DNA of 64,000 nt from Bacteroidales bacterium (GTDB lineage Bacteria > Bacteroidota > Bacteroidia > Bacteroidales > Muribaculaceae), in assembly GCA_004557825.1 (NCBI GenBank), contig SFFL01000008.1, positions 1-64,000 of the forward strand. Reading direction: 5' to 3'. Of this stretch, positions 1-5,787 are shown in pieces; the first letter of the stretch is position 1, and the number at the start of each line of letters is the position of its first letter. The position numbers and the translations under genes are program-made. The notes beneath the pieces were generated by a model, which saw only the letters and a program-made list of their open reading frames with translations, was not told where the DNA came from and did no database searches.

Positions 1-311
1 TCGCCATTCTCCACCATAAAACCGATGGAAGTGCCCAGGCTTATCACGATGTCGGTGTCATCGGTCAGCGCCGACAGCGAGCCATCGGCCTGATTATAAG
101 CCATAAGACCCGAGAGGATGCGCACGCGGTCGGACTCGCATCGGGGCGAAGCGCCCGCTTTGGTGCCCGGTCTACGGGCATCAACGGTTTGCTGCATCTC
201 TTTGAGCGAGAACAGAATACCTGCGGGCACGCCGTCAATCACACCGCCCATAGCCGAACCGTGCGACTCGCCGAAAGATGTAAGTCGGAAAATATTGCCG
301 AATGTGTTCAT
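1..311 (-). CDS. aroC: Chorismate synthase, N-terminal part (cut by window edge)
   Basis: Chorismate synthase converts 5-enolpyruvylshikimate-3-phosphate to chorismate, the last shikimate step, using reduced FMN. Only the first 103 residues are in the window. The ATG at 311 begins MNTFGNIFRLTSFGESHG, the family's N-terminal signature, followed by a GGVIDGVPAG motif and an ARRPGT stretch. After the ILSGL motif there are about 14 residues (MAYNQADGSLSALT and following) before GTSIGFMVENG, where most family members pass almost directly to GTPIGF, so there seems to be a small insertion. The start lies 18 bp after the ybaK stop, so the two are probably cotranscribed. The identification is firm; the C-terminal half lies outside the window. 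Confidence 0.93.
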   Translation of the reverse strand, partial: MNTFGNIFRLTSFGESHGSAMGGVIDGVPAGILFSLKEMQQTVDARRPGTKAGASPRCESDRVRILSGLMAYNQADGSLSALTDDTDIVISLGTSIGFMVENG

Positions 312-329
312 TGCCGGGAAGATAAACGA

Positions 330-842
330 TTATTCCGTGCGGATAATGTCGGCGACTTCGGCACCGGTGTAGGCGATAAGGTCGGCGGGAGCAACTTCAA
401 ACTGCAGGCCGCGCACTCCGGCGCTGATATATATCAGATCCTGCTCCAAGGCCGAGGAGTGGAAATAGGTGGGGAATGGCTTTTTCATCCCCACGGGGGA
501 ACAACCGCCGCGGATATAGCCGGTGAGGCCGAGCAATTCCTTCATCGGAATAAGGTCGGCTTTCTTCATCCCGGCCACTTTGGCAGCCTTCTTGAGGTCT
601 ACCTCGGCATTGCCGGGCACAACACACACGAAATAGTCGCCTCCGCCGGTGCGTTCGCCGCGGAGCACGAGTGTCTTGAACACCTTATTGATATCTTCGC
701 CGAGCGACTCGGCTACGTGCGTAGCGGCGAGGTCGTTTTCGTCAACCTCATACGGCACAAGCCTATAAGCCACGCCGGCACGGTCGAGAAGCCGTGCGGC
801 GTTGGTCTTTTCAGGAGAATTTCCTTTGCCTTTCTTGCTCAT
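330..842 (-). CDS. ybaK: YbaK/EbsC-type Cys-tRNA(Pro) deacylase
   Basis: This family hydrolyses Cys-tRNA(Pro) mischarged by prolyl-tRNA synthetase and acts in trans in the cytoplasm. The 170-residue protein is a full-length single YbaK domain: RLLDRAGVAYRLVPYEVDE at the N-terminus, VFKTLVLRG, then VPGNAEVDLKKAAKVAGMKK with the conserved lysines, and GGCSPVGMKK, which carries the family's GxxSPxG loop. The ATG at 842 is preceded by a TAACTTTG -7 element at 869-876. It lies just upstream of aroC on the same strand. No truncation or oddity is seen. Confidence 0.92.
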   Translation of the reverse strand: MSKKGKGNSPEKTNAARLLDRAGVAYRLVPYEVDENDLAATHVAESLGEDINKVFKTLVLRGERTGGGDYFVCVVPGNAEVDLKKAAKVAGMKKADLIPMKELLGLTGYIRGGCSPVGMKKPFPTYFHSSALEQDLIYISAGVRGLQFEVAPADLIAYTGAEVADIIRTE

Positions 843-868
843 ATACTTTTATATACCTGTATACGCGG

Positions 869-876
869 CAAAGTTA
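869..876 (-). promoter_or_regulatory. Candidate -7 promoter element for ybaK
   Basis: On the minus strand this reads TAACTTTG, matching the Bacteroidetes primary sigma -7 consensus TAnnTTTG, 26 bp before the ybaK ATG. I see no clear TTTG -33 element 19-21 bp further upstream. Confidence 0.5.
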
Positions 877-898
877 CGAAAATTCTGAATAAATAGCA

Positions 899-1399
899 CT
901 ATCGGAGCACATCGAGAGCCTCATCGTAGTGCGGCTCCTCGGTGATTTCGTTCACAAGTTCCGAATAAATCACCTTGCGGTCCTCGTCGAGAATGATCAC
1001 CGCACGTGTCAGCAGTCCGGCCAGCGGCCCGTCGACCAGCTCCACGCCATAGTTTTCGGCAAACATCGGGAAGCGGAATGCCGATGCGGGAATCACATCT
1101 TTCAGCCCTTCAGCCGAGCAGAAACGGCCGGCGGCAAAAGGCAAATCCATCGACACGCAGAGCACGGTAGTGTTTTTCAGCTTTGATGCTTCGGCATTGA
1201 AGCGGCGGACTGAAGCGGCACACACCGGGGTGTCGAGACTGGGGAAAATATTGAGCACCACGCGACGGCCGCGGAAGTCGGCGCAATTGATTTCTTTAAG
1301 TTCGGGTGTGACGAAAGTGTAGCAATAACCTTTTGTTCCTATTGCGGGGATGTTTCCGCAGGTGTGGCAGGGAGCGCCTTTGAAGTAAACAGTTTCCAT
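899..1399 (-). CDS. tpx: Thiol peroxidase (atypical 2-Cys peroxiredoxin)
   Basis: Tpx reduces hydrogen peroxide and alkyl peroxides using electrons from thioredoxin. The 166-residue protein carries the peroxidatic motif IFPSLDTPVCAASVRRFN (Cys60) and a resolving cysteine in FAAGRFCSAEGL (Cys94), the spacing typical of Tpx rather than AhpC. The ATG at 1399 is chosen because METVYFKGAPCHT aligns with the usual Tpx start; an in-frame TTG three codons upstream is ignored. The N-terminal segment also has Cys11, Cys14 and Cys26, extra cysteines not needed for the canonical cycle. The gene stands alone, with about 115 bp of AT-rich leader. Confidence 0.95.
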   Translation of the reverse strand: METVYFKGAPCHTCGNIPAIGTKGYCYTFVTPELKEINCADFRGRRVVLNIFPSLDTPVCAASVRRFNAEASKLKNTTVLCVSMDLPFAAGRFCSAEGLKDVIPASAFRFPMFAENYGVELVDGPLAGLLTRAVIILDEDRKVIYSELVNEITEEPHYDEALDVLR

Positions 1400-1515
1400 A
1401 ATAAACAATTTTTAAATCTAAAACAATACTTCCTTGCGGTTGGTTCACGTGGAATTAAAGCTTACATAAATTTTTCGTTACGGTCGCAATTTTTAGTCGA
1501 TTTTGCATTTTTTTG

Positions 1516-2733
1516 TCACGGCTTCAACAGCGCTGCACTTGAGGTCAGGTTATCGGCCAGTGTGGAGCTAAAGCCCAGTATCACAGAGGAAACGGTGCCG
1601 TCGGCATCACAGAGCAGGATGGCCGGGAAGGCATTCGCGCCGGTGCTTCTCACCAGCGGAGCGGCCGACAGCAAGCAGATTTCGCCGGGGCGCAATCTGC
1701 CCGTAAGCGCCTCCACAGTGTCGATGTCGCTCGATTTGAAGGCGAAAATCAAATCGGTCTGCGAGGGGAGCCGGTCGAGTGCGCGTCGCAGAAGAGCCAC
1801 TGTTTCGGCCGTTGTGTCGACATCCGGGTCGAGCAGAGCCACCACGGTAGGATTGGGAAATCGGTCACCTTTGTTGCGCATATATCGTTCGCCGGTGAGC
1901 GTAGGCAGCGCGAATCCGGGCATCGGCTCGCCGCGTAGAGTCTCCACGGAATAGTTGCTGGTGCGGTATCGGTCGAAAATCGTGGGATAAAGCGCGATTA
2001 TCTCCTCCTCGGCGGCAGGCGGCGCAGGCAGTGAGGAAGCACCATAGAGGGCGGTAACTTCCTGTTCTCCCAACATCCCCGGATTGAACAGCGAGGAGAT
2101 GCGCAGCGGCATAAGTGTGGAAGGGTCAAGGGAATACTCTGATTGCAGACATTCCTGACCATTGAGTATGCGGCGTGCTTTCAGCAGCAGCGCCGGTGCT
2201 CCCTCCACATTTCCGCGAGCCACCGACAGCGTGTAAGTGGAATCAGAGGCCATCTCGCGCAGACGGGCGGCAATGATGCGGGGGAAAAGGTCGACAAACT
2301 GTCCGCTGCGCTGCACTCCGCCCGACTTTCCGCCGAAGGGGATGGAATCCCAGTCGTGATGATATTCGCGAAGCCTGCGGTCGCGGTAGATATAAAGGTG
2401 CCCGGGATAATAGTCGGTAAATCCGGCCACGGTGTCGGCGCCCTCATTCACCGGCAACTGCCAGTCAATCAGATAGCTGAATCCAAGCAGTGTGTCGGAA
2501 GGGCAGTCGGCCGAACTGAGCCGGATGTTGTAGACCACATCGTCGTCGGCCATCGGCAGCGCCACCGAATATTTCACTTCGCCGGAATAGCGGCCGGCAC
2601 GGTCGAGGCAGTCGGCAGCGCTTAGAAAAGCGCGCGCAGGCTCGGCAGAAAAAAGGGAGCCGTTTTCCCCCGCCATACGACCGGGGAAAACGAGCGCCGT
2701 TATCATCAGTAAAAATTTAAATTTCCCATTCAT
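1516..2733 (-). CDS. Secreted protein with a C-terminal thioredoxin-like domain
   Basis: The product is unidentified. Starting at the ATG at 2733, the 405-residue protein begins MNGKFKFLLMITALVFPG, a signal peptide, so it is probably periplasmic. The middle region (KYSVALPMADDD, DTLLGFSYLIDW, GHLYIYRDRRLREYHHDW) resembles a lipocalin or LolA-like beta structure that follows a dose of strands without recognised catalytic residues. The last 140 or so residues (GEPMPGFALPTLTGERYMRNKGDRFPNPTVVALLDPDVDTT in shorter blocks) look like a redoxin fold, with the GxxxPxFxLPxLxGE entry strand. The CxxC motif is absent: the site where it would lie reads DPDVDT. It may be a non-catalytic thioredoxin-fold protein. 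An upstream in-frame start at 2757 is less likely because it would precede the signal peptide. Confidence 0.6.
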   Translation of the reverse strand: MNGKFKFLLMITALVFPGRMAGENGSLFSAEPARAFLSAADCLDRAGRYSGEVKYSVALPMADDDVVYNIRLSSADCPSDTLLGFSYLIDWQLPVNEGADTVAGFTDYYPGHLYIYRDRRLREYHHDWDSIPFGGKSGGVQRSGQFVDLFPRIIAARLREMASDSTYTLSVARGNVEGAPALLLKARRILNGQECLQSEYSLDPSTLMPLRISSLFNPGMLGEQEVTALYGASSLPAPPAAEEEIIALYPTIFDRYRTSNYSVETLRGEPMPGFALPTLTGERYMRNKGDRFPNPTVVALLDPDVDTTAETVALLRRALDRLPSQTDLIFAFKSSDIDTVEALTGRLRPGEICLLSAAPLVRSTGANAFPAILLCDADGTVSSVILGFSSTLADNLTSSAALLKP

Positions 2734-2858
2734 AAACAGGGTAGAAGAAACGTGCAATAATCAAATGACGGACACAATTATAACATCCGTACTGTAAATT
2801 ATGTTCGGCTTCTCGCCCGGCAACACAGGCAAGAAGCCAAATCCGCTACAGCACCATT

Positions 2859-2962
2859 CGGAGATTGAGCAACAGTGGCTTTATCAGAGATTGAGCATCA
2901 GTGACTTTATCAGAGATTGCGCCACAACGGCGTTATCACGGATTGAGCAGATCGGGATTAAA
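2859..2962. repeat. 26-bp imperfect tandem repeat (about 3.5 copies)
   Basis: Units start at 2859, 2885, 2911 and 2937 with a constant 26-bp period. The plus-strand core is CAGAGATTGAGC followed by GACTTTAT; the fourth unit keeps only its first half. The array begins inside the 3' end of the small TPR gene, whose stop codon (2936-2938) falls on a unit boundary. Confidence 0.85.
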
Positions 2963-3220
2963 GAAATCCATAATATCGCGCGAATGCTCCAGGAGCATTG
3001 CGGACGGCCCTGTGGGGTCGAGCCGTGCGCCCTCCTCATACGCGGTGATTGCCTGTGCGCGTCGCTCTCGCACCCAGAGCCATTTACCTTTTTCGGCCAG
3101 CACAAGGGCCTTCTCTACATCGCTGAGCGCAGGATCCTGCTCCATTTGCTCCATCGCTTGGAGCGCCTGCTCGCCCTCATTGGCGGCAATAATCTTTTTT
3201 ATATTTTGAATAGTCAGCAT
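2936..3220 (-). CDS. Small TPR-like protein
   Basis: This 94-residue helical protein starts MLTIQNIKKIIAANEGEQAL and contains a recognisable TPR helix pair, AQAITAYEEGARLDP, near residues 56-70. A similar small Bacteroidales protein, often annotated as a tetratricopeptide repeat protein, is a likely relative, but I know no function for it. The ATG at 3220 is used; the longer TTG-initiated frame to 3250 would overlap the promoter. A TAACTTTG -7 element lies at 3248-3255 with a TTG 18 bp upstream. The stop codon is followed by further 26-bp copies of the gene's own 3' end. Confidence 0.65.
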   Translation of the reverse strand: MLTIQNIKKIIAANEGEQALQAMEQMEQDPALSDVEKALVLAEKGKWLWVRERRAQAITAYEEGARLDPTGPSAMLLEHSRDIMDFFNPDLLNP

Positions 3221-3247
3221 AAATTCGTACTTTCGTACCTGGTTTTG

Positions 3248-3276
3248 CAAAGTTACTAAATTTCCGGAAAATGCAA
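3248..3276 (-). promoter_or_regulatory. Candidate promoter of the small TPR gene
   Basis: On the minus strand, TAACTTTG (3248-3255) matches the TAnnTTTG -7 consensus, with TTG at 3274-3276 and an 18-bp spacer, slightly short for this class. It overlaps the start codon of the divergent phosphatase gene at 3271. Confidence 0.45.
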
Positions 3277-4536
3277 CGCTACATCATATTTCATCTTGTA
3301 TGCCTGATATGGCTGGCAGCGGCCGGCGCCGATCCTACCGATACGCGCTACACCTTTGCTCAGTGCGAAGGTTCGGCTATGCCCTACCCCGCTCCAGAGC
3401 AGCCTACAGCCACGCCCGACTCCCTTACTCCCATTTTTGTCAACCACATAGGGCGTCACGGCGCCAGATTCCAATCGTCGCAGCAGGTGGTTGTGCCGGT
3501 GCTGAAAGCGCTCAACGAGGCCGACTCGGCCAAAGCACTCTCCGATGCCGGACGTAAGCTACTGACTCTCACGAAATTCATTGCCGAAACTTCGCGCAAC
3601 CGCTGGGGCGCGCTCGACTCGCTCGGTATGGCCGAGCAGCGTGGCATAGCCTCGCGTATGTTCCGCACCTTCGGCCCGCTGTTCATCGGCTCCAAGGTCA
3701 ACGCAATCAGCTCATATTCGCCGCGCTGCGTGATGAGTATGTATGAGTTTACCCATCAGCTCGACCGGCTCAACAACAATGTGGAGATTTTCACTTCGGC
3801 CGGCAGGCAGAACTCGCCGTTGGTGCGCTTTTTCGACCTCGACCCTGAGTACACGCAATGGCTCCGCAACGGCGACTGGCGCCAGGCCTACGATATGCAG
3901 TTCAGCACCGCTATGCCATCGGCTCCCGCAAGGAAGCTTTTCAAGGCCGACTACGGCGCTGCTCTCTCCAACGAACAGGCACAGGAACTCACCTACCATA
4001 TCTTCCACCTGCTGCAGGGACTTTCGGCTATGGGTCTCCCCTCTCGTATGCAGGATTTCTTCACGCTCGACGAAGCCAACGCGGCCTGGAGCTGCACCAA
4101 CCTCCGCCACTACCTGCAGCGCACCCTCACCACAATCTCCCAGACCCCGGCCGAACTGGCCGCGCCTATGCTTGTCGACCTCATTGAGCAGGCCGACTTG
4201 GCTGCCGATGGGAAACAGCCCTACTGTGCTGTCCTGCGTTTCGGGCACGCCGAAACCCTGATGCCGCTGCTGTCGCTGATGAGGCTTAAAGGGTGCTACT
4301 ACCTCACCAACTATTTCGATACCACGGCTCTGCACTGGCGCGATTTCGCAATAGTGCCTATGGCCGCCAATCTTCAGATAATTCTTTTCCGCACGAAAGC
4401 GGGGAAAGTGTATGCGCGGTTCGACCTCAACGAGCAGCCCGTGGCGCTTTTCCCCGATTCGCCCGACATATATATCCCCTGGCAGGATGCCCGGGAGTAT
4501 CTGCTTCGCTGCGTGCCGCTGCATCTCAGGCCCTGA
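3271..4536 (+). CDS. Histidine-type phosphatase, MINPP/phytase-like
   Basis: This is a secreted branch-2 histidine acid phosphatase, 421 residues. A signal peptide (MQRYIIFHLVCLIWLAAAGA) is followed by the phosphohistidine motif HIGRHGARF (Arg62, His63, Arg66). The C-terminal proton donor motif is FGHAETLMPLL (His326-Ala-Glu328). The HAE rather than HD form is characteristic of multiple inositol-polyphosphate phosphatases such as the Bacteroides MINPP, so inositol phosphates such as phytate are a plausible substrate (inference). It is divergent from the small TPR gene and converges on the hypothetical gene at 4582, with a hairpin between them. Confidence 0.8.
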   Translation: MQRYIIFHLVCLIWLAAAGADPTDTRYTFAQCEGSAMPYPAPEQPTATPDSLTPIFVNHIGRHGARFQSSQQVVVPVLKALNEADSAKALSDAGRKLLTLTKFIAETSRNRWGALDSLGMAEQRGIASRMFRTFGPLFIGSKVNAISSYSPRCVMSMYEFTHQLDRLNNNVEIFTSAGRQNSPLVRFFDLDPEYTQWLRNGDWRQAYDMQFSTAMPSAPARKLFKADYGAALSNEQAQELTYHIFHLLQGLSAMGLPSRMQDFFTLDEANAAWSCTNLRHYLQRTLTTISQTPAELAAPMLVDLIEQADLAADGKQPYCAVLRFGHAETLMPLLSLMRLKGCYYLTNYFDTTALHWRDFAIVPMAANLQIILFRTKAGKVYARFDLNEQPVALFPDSPDIYIPWQDAREYLLRCVPLHLRP

Positions 4537-4559
4537 GTTCGTAAGGAGCCACGGCGCTC

Positions 4560-4578
4560 CCCTCTGATTTTCAGAGGG
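4560..4578. terminator. Hairpin between convergent genes
   Basis: CCCTCTGA (4560-4567), a three-base TTT loop and TCAGAGGG (4571-4578) form a perfect 8-bp stem just before the stop codon of the convergent minus-strand gene at 4582. The position suggests a shared terminator, although there is no strong U tract on either side. Confidence 0.5.
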
Positions 4579-4581
4579 CGA

Positions 4582-4980
4582 TTAAGCCACACCGGCGATG
4601 CTGTTGCACAGCATTGCCGAGCCTTTGCTCAGGCGCACTACCCGGCGCACAGAGGTGCCACGGGAACGATTGCGAAGCGTAAGCGAAAGCAGACCTTCGC
4701 GGTTTGACAGGCGGCGACGCACCGCTTCAATCACGTCGGCAAGGCATGAGCAGCTTTTCACCGAAAAGCCTCCGACCGGACGGCCAAGAGTGGTCACGTC
4801 GACGAAGATTACATCGTCGGGCGATATCTCAAATGCAGGAGCTGCATATTCTTCAGCGTCAGCCGTGAAGGCAGAAGTGCCGGCAACGGATGAAGCGAAT
4901 GTGTCGGCTGACATACCGAACGACGGACCGGTGAGTGTGTCGTTGAAGAGAGAATAGCGTGAGGAGAGAATTGCATTCAT
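4582..4980 (-). CDS. Hypothetical protein
   Basis: I do not recognise this 132-residue protein. It starts MNAILSSRYSLFNDTLTGPS and has a Ser/Thr/Ala-rich first half, then a more structured C-terminal part: ISPDDVIFVDVTTLGRPVGGFSVKS, CLADVIEAVRRRLSN, and a basic stretch RNRSRGTSVRRVVRLSKG. There is no signal peptide and no membrane segment. A TATCTTTG -7 element at 5006-5013 lies 26 bp before the ATG, which supports it being expressed. It is flanked by unrelated genes, so context gives no function. Confidence 0.55.
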   Translation of the reverse strand: MNAILSSRYSLFNDTLTGPSFGMSADTFASSVAGTSAFTADAEEYAAPAFEISPDDVIFVDVTTLGRPVGGFSVKSCSCLADVIEAVRRRLSNREGLLSLTLRNRSRGTSVRRVVRLSKGSAMLCNSIAGVA

Positions 4981-5005
4981 AAAGCGTTCTGTTTTAATTA
5001 CATTG

Positions 5006-5013
5006 CAAAGATA
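5006..5013 (-). promoter_or_regulatory. Candidate -7 element for the hypothetical gene at 4582-4980
   Basis: The minus strand reads TATCTTTG, matching TAnnTTTG, 26 bp before the ATG at 4980. No convincing -33 TTTG is seen. Confidence 0.45.
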
Positions 5014-5193
5014 CAGACCGCCTGGGCAATAAAATGGCCCACCGAAGTTAAACTAAGTTATACACCGAAAAATAAATAAGCAAAACTGCCCCGCTGCAGC
5101 GCGAACATCCCAAAACCGCCGCAACTCCGCACTAACGCAGTTGCAGTTCTTCTCCAAAACCGCCGCAGCGAGAAATATAAATTGAATCTGAAA

Positions 5194-5721
5194 ATGAGCA
5201 ACAATAACAATCACCCCCTGGGGGAAGCACCCTGGTTTCACGTAATTTTCTCCACAGGTCTGGGCACAGGATTCTGCCCGGGCGCTCCCGGCACAGCCGG
5301 AGCATTCCTGGCCCTGCTCATCTGGTATCTGATAGCTTGGCTCTGCGCGCCTGCCACAGTGGTTATTGTCACTGCGGCGCTGGTTGTTGTCACCACCGTG
5401 GCCGGAGCCTGGACATCGAATGTGATGGAGCGCTACTGGGGTGAAGACCCCCGCTCGGTGGTAATCGACGAATTTGTGGGCACGTGGATTCCCTGCCTGG
5501 TGGCTCTCGTACCGGGCAATCTTAAATACACGCTGTTCTTAGGCTTTTTCGGATTCGCTATGTTCCGCGTAATCGACATTGTGAAGACCCCGCTGGCACG
5601 CAAACTGGAGCGCGTGCCCAATGGCTGGGGCGTGATGCTCGACGATGTGCTCGCAGGCTTCTACGCCCTCATCCTCACACTAATGCTGCGCTACATTCTT
5701 CTGAACACAGCAATCCACTGA
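5194..5721 (+). CDS. pgpA: Phosphatidylglycerophosphatase A
   Basis: PgpA dephosphorylates phosphatidylglycerol phosphate to phosphatidylglycerol at the inner membrane. The 175-residue protein carries GLGTGFCPGAPGTAGAF near the N-terminus and VIDEFVGTW (the conserved Asp-Glu motif) near residue 90. It has four hydrophobic membrane segments: LLIWYLIAWLC, VVIVTAALVVVTTVAG, YTLFLGFFGFAMF and GFYALILTLML. The ATG at 5194 is used; the in-frame TTG at 5182 is an unlikely start. After the stop codon, the sequence around it (ACTGATACC) is echoed by two copies of AGACTGATGCCGCC at 5735 and 5754. Confidence 0.92.
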   Translation: MSNNNNHPLGEAPWFHVIFSTGLGTGFCPGAPGTAGAFLALLIWYLIAWLCAPATVVIVTAALVVVTTVAGAWTSNVMERYWGEDPRSVVIDEFVGTWIPCLVALVPGNLKYTLFLGFFGFAMFRVIDIVKTPLARKLERVPNGWGVMLDDVLAGFYALILTLMLRYILLNTAIH

Positions 5722-5767
5722 TACCAATAACAATAGACTGATGCCGCCAGCGCAGACTGATGCCGCC
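5717..5767. repeat. Stop-codon-spanning short repeats after pgpA
   Basis: AGACTGATGCCGCC occurs at 5735-5748 and 5754-5767. A weaker copy (CCACTGATACC) at 5715-5725 contains the pgpA stop codon TGA at 5719-5721. Spacing is 19-20 bp. Confidence 0.65.
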
Positions 5768-5787
5768 GACCGCCCGGTGCGGACAAA

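Noticed and set aside
2859..2962. 26-bp repeats considered as a CRISPR array
   Set aside because: The copies are contiguous, with no spacers of unique sequence, and no cas genes are nearby.
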